Positions 1 to 6,209 of a stretch of DNA of 64,000 nt are shown piece after piece. The notes under the pieces were generated by a model, which did not search any database, was not told the origin of the DNA, and saw only the letters and a list, made by a program, of their open reading frames with translations. Position numbers and translations under genes: made by a program. How positions within the stretch are numbered: position 1 is the stretch's first letter; each line of letters starts with the position of its first letter. Origin of the DNA: Corynebacterium sp. BD556 (GTDB lineage: Bacteria; Actinomycetota; Actinomycetes; Mycobacteriales; Mycobacteriaceae); NCBI RefSeq assembly GCF_038452275.1, contig NZ_CP141643.1:124001-188000 (forward strand), read 5' to 3'.

Positions 1-755
1 GCTTGCACATCCACCGGGTCGCTGAACCGGCGCCCGGGGAAGAAGGAACGCTTCATGTACCCGTTGGTGCGCTCGACGATGCCTTTAGATTCCGGGTCCC
101 GCGGTGGGGTCTGAACGATTCTGCAGCACAGCGCCCCGCCGAATGCGGCAACAGGCTCGCACAGCTTCGCCTTGCCAATCCCGGGCTCGTGATCCCACAC
201 GAGCCGATCTGGTACCGCTTGGAAATCACGTGTTATCAACTGCCACATCCCGGCGATCAAGTCATCAGTCGTGCGCGAGGGAAGCACACACGCCGCAGCG
301 AAACGAGAATGCGAGGCTGCCATCACCAACACCGGCAACGCGCGGTAGACCCCATCAGCATCAGGTAGTCCACCCGGTGCAAAAGTGAGATCACATTGGA
401 TCTCACGCCCCGGGGCGTGAGTAAGGGTATCGACTGGGTCGGCGGGCATATACTCAGTCCGGATCCTGGCAACGTGTTTGCGAAACCATGAATCCGAGCC
501 TGTCCAGCCCACTCGCTGAGCCAACACCTTGGCATTAAGCTGCGGTGTTTCCGTGAGAAGTTCCCTGACCTGCGGTTCAAACGGATCGAAACTCGTGCCT
601 TTGGCATCCCGTGGCTTGTAACAAGGCGGCGAATCTGAAGCCAAAGCCTTCTCCACCGTCTTCTTCGCACAGCCCACTTCGGCCGCGATCTTCCTCAATG
701 ACAGACCCTGCCCACGCAGGTATCGGATCTGCGCCCATTCCTCCAATGAAATCAC
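1..755 (-). CDS. istA: IS21-family transposase IstA, N-terminal 251 residues (partial)
   Basis: DNA transposase of the IS21 family, which works with the AAA+ helper IstB. The frame is open from a GTG at 755 to the left edge. The N-terminus has a helix-turn-helix-like stretch (SLEEWAQIRYLRGQGLSLRKI). It is followed by an integrase core of the DDE type: GREIQCDLTFAPGG holds the first Asp, VWDHEPG the second, and DPESKGIVERTNGYMKRSFF the Glu region. That last motif is highly characteristic of IstA. No stop or frameshift is visible in the part present. The start is uncertain because no strong Shine-Dalgarno sequence precedes GTG 755; ATG 759 is out of frame. The gene is cut by the window edge. 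Confidence 0.85.
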   Translation of the reverse strand, partial: MISLEEWAQIRYLRGQGLSLRKIAAEVGCAKKTVEKALASDSPPCYKPRDAKGTSFDPFEPQVRELLTETPQLNAKVLAQRVGWTGSDSWFRKHVARIRTEYMPADPVDTLTHAPGREIQCDLTFAPGGLPDADGVYRALPVLVMAASHSRFAAACVLPSRTTDDLIAGMWQLITRDFQAVPDRLVWDHEPGIGKAKLCEPVAAFGGALCCRIVQTPPRDPESKGIVERTNGYMKRSFFPGRRFSDPVDVQ

Positions 756-825
756 CCATCCAATCTTTTCCGGGTGGGCTACTTTTCGAGGAGCGTTTTG
801 GGCTACTTTTCAAAGAGCGCTGACA
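1..825 (-). mobile_element. IS21-family insertion sequence, 5' part (runs off the left edge)
   Basis: The right boundary is placed at 825. Read on the minus strand, the sequence starts TGTCAGCGCTC, followed by two near-copies of an AAAAGTAGCCC motif at about 774-790 and 804-819. A terminal TGT and multiple terminal repeats are typical of IS21 ends. The istA-type gene starts 70 bp inside. An istB-type gene would be expected beyond position 1 and cannot be seen, so completeness is unknown. Confidence 0.8.
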
Positions 826-1260
826 ATCCCTCGTCCTCGACCTTAAGACCCAGGCGCAGGATGCGCCAGTCAAAACCGATCATGCCTTTCAGTCTGGTCG
901 ACACCTGATTGACCTCGTTCAATCTGGTGATTCTATGGTTCAAAGTCAGTCGCACGAGTGGAGCATGACAGAAACCAATCAGGCCGATTCGGTTACCGCG
1001 CTAACAGAGCGTGAGGGCTTTGAACTCTAGAGTCCCGCGGCTAGCTTGATATAAGTGCAGCAAAGTAGCGAGCTAGCAAGATAGCACGCTATCCAAATAG
1101 CAGTTAGTCTGATATGAGCGGGATGGTACCGGCCCTCGGTGTATGAAGGGGCACACCCTGTCGGTTTGAAGCAGACCGGTACCGCACCGTTAAAGAGCAA
1201 GGCCGCTTGCGGCCGCGCTAGCACAACGAGCGAAGCGAGGCGGGAGCAGTTCGTTAGGGG
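826..1260. other. Gene-poor interval with a truncated coding-like frame
   Basis: No complete gene is supported. On the minus strand a coding-like frame runs from about 1000 to the IS21 boundary, with segments such as RLKGMIGFDWRILRLGLKV. It terminates 2 codons after a TTTGAAAAG that belongs to the IS, so it looks like a gene fragment cut by the IS21 insertion. On the plus strand a 21-codon frame starts at ATG 965 behind GAGTGGAG and ends just before the TAGC repeat cluster. I cannot identify either. Confidence 0.4.
1039..1107. repeat. TAGC repeat cluster A (putative partition or operator site)
   Basis: Within 70 bp the motif TAGC occurs repeatedly in contexts such as GCTAGCTTG, AGTAGCGAGCTAGCAAG, ATAGCACGCTATCC and AATAGCAG, in both orientations. 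Similar clusters lie in and just after the ribbon-helix-helix gene (about 2878-2915) and upstream of the recombinase gene (about 5997-6056). All three occur around a ParA/RHH gene pair, so they may be binding sites of the RHH protein. Binding is inferred. Confidence 0.5.
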
Positions 1261-1311
1261 TCACTCACGAAGCTTGCTGGGGTCTGAACCCCGGAAAGTG
1301 GACACGGAGTT

Positions 1312-2214
1312 TTAATCAGATGCGGTTTTGAGTATAGCTGTTTCGGAAGATTCAAAGGCGTTCGGCGAACGATAGCCGCACCTCGAGTGCAGGCGTTTGG
1401 TGTTGTAGCGACTGCACCATTGGAACACGTCCCGGCGACACACCAGCTGACTGGCGAAAACAGGTGCATCTTGAAGGACTTCCCGTTTCAACGTGGCGTT
1501 GAACGACTCCGCCAGAGAATTATCCGCGCTGGTACCAATTGCTCCCATCGATTGGGTAACACCGAGACGTTCACATAGTCTTCGGTACCGATCAGAGGTG
1601 TATACACTGCCATGATCGGAGTGGAAAATCGCTCCGTCAAGCCCGCCACGGATCCCGTAAGCCATCATCAAAGCCTCTTCAACTAACTCCGTACGCATGT
1701 GGACGGCGATCGCGAAACCGGTCAACTGCCGCGAGTAGCAGTCGATGACCGTCGCCAGGTACATATTCGACCCATCTGCAATCGGGAGGTAGGTGATATC
1801 GCCGACGTAGACCGTGTTTGGTTTCTCCGCGGTGAAACGGCGTGCGAGCAGATCCGGAAACGTCGGAGCGCGTTTCGCAGACACCGTGGTCTTTACGCGG
1901 CGTTTCTTGGTGTAGCCGAACAATTCCATCTGGCGCATCAGCCTGGCGGTGCGCTTGTGATTGAGGCGATCATCGCTGGTCGGATCCGAGTTGATGGCCG
2001 CTGTGATGCGTTTCGCCCCGTAACAGCCGTTCTCAGCTGTGAACACGGCCTTGATCCTCGCTCCCAGCGCCGCGTCAGCGACGAGGCGTCGCCGGCGGGC
2101 AGGAGCAGCAGATTTCCACTTGTAGTAGGAGGACCGGTTGATCTTCAGGACCTCACATAACCGCTTGACCTCGTAGAAGTCTCGGTGGTCATCAACGAAC
2201 TGAAAGCGGTTCAC
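1312..2214 (-). CDS. IS3-family transposase OrfB (copy 1)
   Basis: Catalytic DDE integrase subunit of an IS3-family element, 300 aa. The N-terminus (FYEVKRLCEVLKINRSSYYKW) is the HTH_21 region. The rve core follows with the first Asp in YVGDITYLP, the second in FHSDHGSVYTS and the Glu in DNSLAESFNATLKREV. The C-terminus has the usual RLHSRCGYRSPNAFE. The GTG start at 2214 overlaps the orfA stop (GTGA), which allows translational coupling; a frameshifted OrfAB fusion is the usual IS3 mechanism and may also occur. It is identical in translation to the copy at 3893-4795. Confidence 0.93.
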   Translation of the reverse strand: MNRFQFVDDHRDFYEVKRLCEVLKINRSSYYKWKSAAPARRRRLVADAALGARIKAVFTAENGCYGAKRITAAINSDPTSDDRLNHKRTARLMRQMELFGYTKKRRVKTTVSAKRAPTFPDLLARRFTAEKPNTVYVGDITYLPIADGSNMYLATVIDCYSRQLTGFAIAVHMRTELVEEALMMAYGIRGGLDGAIFHSDHGSVYTSDRYRRLCERLGVTQSMGAIGTSADNSLAESFNATLKREVLQDAPVFASQLVCRRDVFQWCSRYNTKRLHSRCGYRSPNAFESSETAILKTASD

Positions 2215-2552
2215 CAGTTCGTCTCTTCCGCGAAATATTTGGCCGCCTTGCGCAGGATCTCTCGTTCTTCCCGTAGCGTGGCGTTTTCGCGTTCCAGCAT
2301 GCGGATGCGTTCGGCATCGGAGAGTCCTTGAGCAGGAGTACGTTCGCTGTTGGCTGCGGCGATCGGGCTGGCGACTTTTTCACCGTTGGCGTTGGTTTTG
2401 GTGCCGGTGCCGAAGGCGTCGAGCCAGGTGCGCAGGGAGTTGCGGTTGACCCCGAGATCGGAGGCGATCGCGTTGATCGTGGCTCCAGGGGTCGACTCGT
2501 ACAACGTCACTGCGTCACGCTTGAACTGCTCGGTGTAGGTCTTGCGTGGCAT
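2211..2552 (-). CDS. IS3-family transposase OrfA (copy 1)
   Basis: Small DNA-binding subunit of the IS3-family element, 113 aa from ATG 2552 (MPRKTYTEQFKRDAV). An upstream GTG at 2570 would add 6 residues. It has the HTH_Tnp_1 fold (INAIASDLGVNRNSLRTWLDAFG, residues about 28-50). A C-terminal leucine-zipper-like coiled coil (ERIRMLERENATLREEREIL) normally mediates pairing with OrfB. It ends in the GTGA overlap with orfB. Confidence 0.9.
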   Translation of the reverse strand: MPRKTYTEQFKRDAVTLYESTPGATINAIASDLGVNRNSLRTWLDAFGTGTKTNANGEKVASPIAAANSERTPAQGLSDAERIRMLERENATLREEREILRKAAKYFAEETNW

Positions 2553-2877
2553 GGTGGAAAGGTACCTCACTTCCCCAGCGAAATGCTGGTTTCAGCGTGT
2601 CCACCACCAAGGGGTCAGGTCCCTGATGGCGCTGGTGACTCCCATTTCAAAGGTGGCAAGTTGTGGAATGGGAGAAGCCTCGATCTCGCGGGCGATGTCT
2701 GGCCACTCGACACCTAAAGTACGCAGGTGCCAGGCAAGTTCTGTGGCGAGGTCTTCAACAAGGTTGATGTAGCTGTTGTGGTCAGCGACTTCAATGTATC
2801 GGGCATCGTGGAGTTGGGCGATAATTTGGGCCAGCGGGTTCACAAGGATCGTTTCCTTCCGTGTTCCGGTAGTGTGG

Positions 2878-2915
2878 GCTTGCTTGGTAGCTTGCTAGTT
2901 GTCTAGCTTGCTCGC
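2878..2915. repeat. TAGC repeat cluster B at the 3' end of the RHH gene
   Basis: The stretch contains GGTAGCTTGCTAG and TCTAGCTTGCTCGC, that is, copies of TAGCTTG and its inverse. It overlaps the last codons of the RHH gene (SQASKLDN) and the gap before the 78-aa gene. It resembles clusters A and C and is a candidate binding site for the RHH protein. Confidence 0.4.
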
Positions 2916-3122
2916 CTGCGAGGTTGCTAAGTGTTTGCGTATGAGCTCGGTGACGATCTCGGTGACCGTCGTGTCCTGGTCAGCGGCGAGTCTGCGCAGG
3001 TCGCGTTTCATGTCTGGGGTGATACGGATGTTGAGCTGGACCTCTTGCTTAGGCACCCGCTGCATGGACTGTGCGGCACTTGTAATTGGCCTGCTTTTGG
3101 TTGGGCGACGCATGGAGTTCAT
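2895..3122 (-). CDS. Ribbon-helix-helix DNA-binding protein, putative ParG-like partition partner
   Basis: A 75-aa protein with a flexible basic N-terminus (MRRPTKSRPITSAAQS) and a C-terminal ribbon-helix-helix. The sequence QEVQLNIRITPDMKRDL forms the beta strand and first helix, and TTVTEIVTELIRKHLATS the second. This architecture, next to a small ParA, is that of ParG-type centromere-binding proteins, which bind short repeats, repress their own operon and stimulate the ParA ATPase. Its ATG at 3120-3122 overlaps the parA stop (TAATG), so the two are translationally coupled. Specific function is inferred from this pairing; a CopG-like repressor is the alternative. Confidence 0.75.
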   Translation of the reverse strand: MNSMRRPTKSRPITSAAQSMQRVPKQEVQLNIRITPDMKRDLRRLAADQDTTVTEIVTELIRKHLATSQASKLDN

Positions 3123-3706
3123 TAGCTCAGCTCCTTTACCAGTTCTGCGAGGATCGTGTCATAGCCATGGAGTTTGGTTGGCACTTGCCCAAAGCTTTTT
3201 TTGATACTTTCGCGCTGGGGGATTCCAATCTTGAAAGTCGGGATATGCTCTTCCTTGAGGGCTTCGCGCAGTTCCTGCAGTGAGTTCGTGTTGGGGATGA
3301 CTGAGGTTAATAACACGGTGACTGGAGTGGTCCCGGCCAGATCGGTGGTGGACCACATGCGGTTGACCTCGATGCTGGATGGCCTGGTCGGCACGATAAC
3401 GTGGTCTGCGGCCTGAATAGCCGCATCGATAATTCCGGATTCACCTGGAGGGCAATCGATGATGATCCACTCGGTGTTAGCCGGCCTGATTCGGGTGAGT
3501 GAGCGCGCGTTTGCGGGAAAGACGTCGAAGGGGAGGGGAGTGTTCGCATCCTCTGCTTGCTGAGCCCATTCCGTGGCGGATCCCTGAGGGTCTCCATCGA
3601 GGACGTGGACCTGCTTGCCCTGGTTTGCGAGGGCGGTGGCGAGATATATGGCTGAGGTGGTTTTTCCAGTCCCACCTTTGAGGTTGCAAAGGGTGATGAT
3701 TGGCAT
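3122..3706 (-). CDS. parA: ParA/ParF-like partition ATPase
   Basis: Cytoplasmic P-loop ATPase of the small, plasmid-type ParA class, 194 aa, lacking the N-terminal HTH of long ParAs. The deviant Walker A box is at residues 9-16 (KGGTGKTT). Walker A' and B are represented by VHVLDGDPQGSATEW and WIIIDCPPGESGI. The ATG at 3706 follows AAGGAGACAAA, an excellent ribosome site; the open frame continues upstream into the IS but only by accident. The upstream recombinase stop (3717) overlaps this ribosome site and the RHH gene follows with a 1-base overlap, so int, parA and RHH form one operon. This is how low-copy plasmids secure inheritance. Confidence 0.9.
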   Translation of the reverse strand: MPIITLCNLKGGTGKTTSAIYLATALANQGKQVHVLDGDPQGSATEWAQQAEDANTPLPFDVFPANARSLTRIRPANTEWIIIDCPPGESGIIDAAIQAADHVIVPTRPSSIEVNRMWSTTDLAGTTPVTVLLTSVIPNTNSLQELREALKEEHIPTFKIGIPQRESIKKSFGQVPTKLHGYDTILAELVKELS

Positions 3707-3892
3707 TTTGTCTCCTTTAAAGTTGTGCGGCTTTAACGAGTCCGCGGATGTCGTTTGACGACTTGGTATACCGTTGGGTCGTTTCGATGGATTCGTGACC
3801 AAGGGCTTCCTGAATCGCGATGATGTCCTGACATTGCGCATAGGCAGTTGTCGCGAACCGGGGTCTGAACCCCGGAAAGTGGACACGGAGTT

Positions 3893-4795
3893 TTAATCAG
3901 ATGCGGTTTTGAGTATAGCTGTTTCGGAAGATTCAAAGGCGTTCGGCGAACGATAGCCGCACCTCGAGTGCAGGCGTTTGGTGTTGTAGCGACTGCACCA
4001 TTGGAACACGTCCCGGCGACACACCAGCTGACTGGCGAAAACAGGTGCATCTTGAAGGACTTCCCGTTTCAACGTGGCGTTGAACGACTCCGCCAGAGAA
4101 TTATCCGCGCTGGTACCAATTGCTCCCATCGATTGGGTAACACCGAGACGTTCACATAGTCTTCGGTACCGATCAGAGGTGTATACACTGCCATGATCGG
4201 AGTGGAAAATCGCTCCGTCAAGCCCGCCACGGATCCCGTAAGCCATCATCAAAGCCTCTTCAACTAACTCCGTACGCATGTGGACGGCGATCGCGAAACC
4301 GGTCAACTGCCGCGAGTAGCAGTCGATGACCGTCGCCAGGTACATATTCGACCCATCTGCAATCGGGAGGTAGGTGATATCGCCGACGTAGACCGTGTTT
4401 GGTTTCTCCGCGGTGAAACGGCGTGCGAGCAGATCCGGAAACGTCGGAGCGCGTTTCGCAGACACCGTGGTCTTTACGCGGCGTTTCTTGGTGTAGCCGA
4501 ACAATTCCATCTGGCGCATCAGCCTGGCGGTGCGCTTGTGATTGAGGCGATCATCGCTGGTCGGATCCGAGTTGATGGCCGCTGTGATGCGTTTCGCCCC
4601 GTAACAGCCGTTCTCAGCTGTGAACACGGCCTTGATCCTCGCTCCCAGCGCCGCGTCAGCGACGAGGCGTCGCCGGCGGGCAGGAGCAGCAGATTTCCAC
4701 TTGTAGTAGGAGGACCGGTTGATCTTCAGGACCTCACATAACCGCTTGACCTCGTAGAAGTCTCGGTGGTCATCAACGAACTGAAAGCGGTTCAC
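3893..4795 (-). CDS. IS3-family transposase OrfB (copy 2)
   Basis: DDE transposase subunit, 300 aa, identical in translation to the copy at 1312-2214, with the same DDE motifs and the same GTG start overlapping the orfA stop. Nothing suggests it is inactive, so the element can probably still move. Confidence 0.93.
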   Translation of the reverse strand: MNRFQFVDDHRDFYEVKRLCEVLKINRSSYYKWKSAAPARRRRLVADAALGARIKAVFTAENGCYGAKRITAAINSDPTSDDRLNHKRTARLMRQMELFGYTKKRRVKTTVSAKRAPTFPDLLARRFTAEKPNTVYVGDITYLPIADGSNMYLATVIDCYSRQLTGFAIAVHMRTELVEEALMMAYGIRGGLDGAIFHSDHGSVYTSDRYRRLCERLGVTQSMGAIGTSADNSLAESFNATLKREVLQDAPVFASQLVCRRDVFQWCSRYNTKRLHSRCGYRSPNAFESSETAILKTASD

Positions 4796-5133
4796 CAGTT
4801 CGTCTCTTCCGCGAAATATTTGGCCGCCTTGCGCAGGATCTCTCGTTCTTCCCGTAGCGTGGCGTTTTCGCGTTCCAGCATGCGGATGCGTTCGGCATCG
4901 GAGAGTCCTTGAGCAGGAGTACGTTCGCTGTTGGCTGCGGCGATCGGGCTGGCGACTTTTTCACCGTTGGCGTTGGTTTTGGTGCCGGTGCCGAAGGCGT
5001 CGAGCCAGGTGCGCAGGGAGTTGCGGTTGACCCCGAGATCGGAGGCGATCGCGTTGATCGTGGCTCCAGGGGTCGACTCGTACAACGTCACTGCGTCACG
5101 CTTGAACTGCTCGGTGTAGGTCTTGCGTGGCAT
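4792..5133 (-). CDS. IS3-family transposase OrfA (copy 2)
   Basis: HTH and coiled-coil subunit, 113 aa from ATG 5133, identical in translation to the copy at 2211-2552. It overlaps orfB by the same GTGA. Confidence 0.9.
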   Translation of the reverse strand: MPRKTYTEQFKRDAVTLYESTPGATINAIASDLGVNRNSLRTWLDAFGTGTKTNANGEKVASPIAAANSERTPAQGLSDAERIRMLERENATLREEREILRKAAKYFAEETNW

Positions 5134-5996
5134 GGTGGAAAGGTACCTCACTTCCCCAGCGAAATGCTGGTTTCAGCGTGTCCACCACCAAGGGGTCAGG
5201 TCCCCGGTGGCGTAGCGTATGAAGGGTCCATTGTCCAGGCAGACTTCTCGCCGCCAGTTTCCCGATCCATTTGGGGGATAGATGGCCGTGAACGTTTCCG
5301 GGGAAGAGCCACTTTTGTCCTTGGGACTGCTTAGTGATCATGATCATTAGGTCGGGGGGAACGGGAAGCATTCGGGCTTTCCGGCCTTTGCCATGGACTG
5401 TAAGTGTTCCCCATCCATCCTCTGCAGGATGGATGTCTGCCGCCGCTATCGATGCTATCTCGGCGCTTCTTAATCCCAACTCCGCAGCTAGGCGCAAGAT
5501 GAGCGTAAGGCGTTGGCTTCGCGTTGCCAGAGCCTTTCTAATGGCGGTGTCTGGTGCTGGCCGTGGGGGTGGCACGGGACGTCGAACGGACTTCAGAAGA
5601 AGGGAAGGGTCTTTGGTCCCGTAGCGCTCGGACCTCCATTGAAAGAACAGCCGAACGGAAGCATGGTATGAGTTGCGTGTTTCTGGTGCCCAATTCTTGC
5701 TGCCACTCCACGTCACTAGAGTGTCGCTTGTTACGCTTTCAGGGTTTCTTTCCCCGCACTGGCGAGCAAGTGTGCGCAGGTGACGAATCCGGGTGTCTAT
5801 GGTGGTGGCCGTGCGCCCCTGGGCTCTGAGGAACAACTCGAACTTGAGGAGGTCGGGTTCCCAATCATGGGGGATCGGTCTGAGGTGAGGCCGCTGTGAA
5901 ATAAGCATTCTCTCATACTCGAGGACCCGTTGTTGTCTCCGCGTATCGTAATTGAACGTGTCGGGTAATTCCTCGTTCGACTGCAGCGCGCCCCGT

Positions 5997-6056
5997 TGCT
6001 AGCTCCGTAGCGTGCTACCTGGCTAGCATGGTAGCGGCTTAGCAAGCTAGCTCGGA
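5997..6056. repeat. TAGC repeat cluster C upstream of the recombinase-parA operon
   Basis: Sixty bp contain TTGCTAGCTCC, GTAGCGTGCTACC, GGCTAGCATGGTAGC and TTAGCAAGCTAGCTC, many of them palindromic. The cluster lies about 90 bp upstream of the recombinase start, where the operon promoter should be. It is therefore both a candidate centromere and a candidate operator. The position is as expected for a ParG-type autorepressed partition operon; binding is inferred. Confidence 0.5.
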
Positions 6057-6106
6057 TTTCAAAAAAAAGTTGGTGCAGCAGGCGTGCAAAACGCCAATAA
6101 GTAGCC

Positions 6107-6146
6107 CATAACCCAGAGGTCGTAGGTTCGAATCCTGCCCCCGCTA
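6107..6146 (+). tRNA. 3' fragment of a tRNA with CAU anticodon (attachment-site remnant)
   Basis: The stretch begins in the anticodon (CATAACCCAG) and continues through GAGGTC to a perfect T-arm (GTAGG-TTCGAAT-CCTGC). It ends with a 7-base 3' acceptor strand (CCCCGCT) plus discriminator A. No matching 5' half (it would start AGCGGGG) is present; the sequence to the left is unrelated. Tyrosine recombinases commonly use tRNA 3' halves as att sites with crossover near the anticodon loop, and a recombinase gene lies next door. This is therefore best read as one att junction of an integrated element. It is not a functional tRNA. Confidence 0.75.
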
Positions 6147-6155
6147 CTAATCCGG

Positions 6156-6190
6156 AACCCTCGGTTCGCGAAAGCGAATCGGGGGTTTCT
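6156..6190 (+). terminator. Rho-independent terminator after the tRNA fragment
   Basis: The inverted repeat CCCTCGGTTCGC - GAAA - GCGAATCGGGGG is followed by TTTCTT. It lies 10 bp after the tRNA 3' end, as expected for the original chromosomal tRNA gene. This suggests that the DNA to the right is the chromosomal side of the junction. Confidence 0.75.
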
Positions 6191-6209
6191 TGCATTGCAT
6201 CGACCTTCT

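Larger units (their letters stand above)
1280..2622 (-). mobile_element. IS3-family insertion sequence, copy 1 (1343 bp, intact)
   Basis: The two ends are imperfect inverted repeats, GGGTCTGAACCCC and (reverse complement of the right end) GGACCTGACCCC, both followed a few bases inside by GTGGACACG. It is flanked by CTG at 1277-1279 and 2623-2625, a 3-bp target duplication as usual for IS3. It carries orfA and orfB. The sequence is repeated without visible difference at 3861-5203, so the two copies are recent relatives. Confidence 0.93.
1261..2843 (-). pseudogene. 78-aa protein of unknown function, last gene of the recombinase-parA-RHH operon, split near its 3' end by an IS
   Basis: The gene starts at GTG 2843 with GGAAGGAAA upstream. 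It reads through 2623, where the IS3-family copy 1 is inserted. Removing the IS and one CTG target duplicate restores the frame: the last codons (SKLRE, stop) come from 1276-1261, giving 78 aa. As it stands the frame runs into the IS and stops at 2592, giving 83 aa with an altered tail, so the product may still be mostly intact. It starts with MNPLAQIIAQLHDARYIEV and has no recognised domain, signal peptide or membrane segment. It follows the RHH gene by about 50 bp and probably belongs to the same transcript. Confidence 0.6.
3861..5203 (-). mobile_element. IS3-family insertion sequence, copy 2 (1343 bp, intact)
   Basis: Same length, orientation and, as far as I can read, same bases as copy 1 at 1280-2622. 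It is flanked by its own 3-bp duplication, CCG at 3858-3860 and 5204-5206, and interrupts the tyrosine recombinase gene between codons for Arg235 and Phe236. The different duplications show that the copies inserted independently. Confidence 0.93.
3717..5908 (-). pseudogene. Tyrosine recombinase (integrase), split by IS3-family copy 2
   Basis: Site-specific recombinase that would excise or integrate the element. The 5' part (5908-5204, 235 codons) holds a core-binding domain (FELFLRAQGRTATTIDTRIR) and part of the catalytic domain with Arg147 (LGLRSAEI) and the HTLRH motif (His230, Arg233). The 3' part (3857-3717, 46 codons plus stop) holds LGHESIETTQRYTK with His256 and the nucleophile Tyr265, numbered in the restored protein. 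Removing the IS and one CCG duplicate restores a 281-aa frame without error. As found, the 5' part runs into the IS and lacks the catalytic tyrosine, so the enzyme should be dead. The stop lies 10 bp before parA. Confidence 0.9.

Noticed and set aside
1699..2160. 153-codon plus-strand frame inside each IS3 copy (also 4280-4741)
   Set aside because: It lies antisense to orfB, has no ribosome site and no family resemblance; it is a high-GC shadow.
3122..3886. Longer ParA starting at 3886
   Set aside because: The first 60 codons lie in the IS and in the recombinase 3' end in another frame. ATG 3706 has a strong ribosome site and gives the normal N-terminus.
1280..5203. Composite transposon formed by the two IS3 copies
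   Set aside because: Each copy has its own, different 3-bp target duplication and interrupts a separate gene whose frame is restored on removal. The segment between them belongs to the original operon.
1039..6056. TAGC repeat clusters as a CRISPR array
   Set aside because: The repeats are short, degenerate, in both orientations and without regular spacers; no cas genes are present.
6060..6146. Complete tRNA gene
   Set aside because: Only the 3' half folds; no acceptor 5' strand, D-arm or anticodon-stem 5' half is present.
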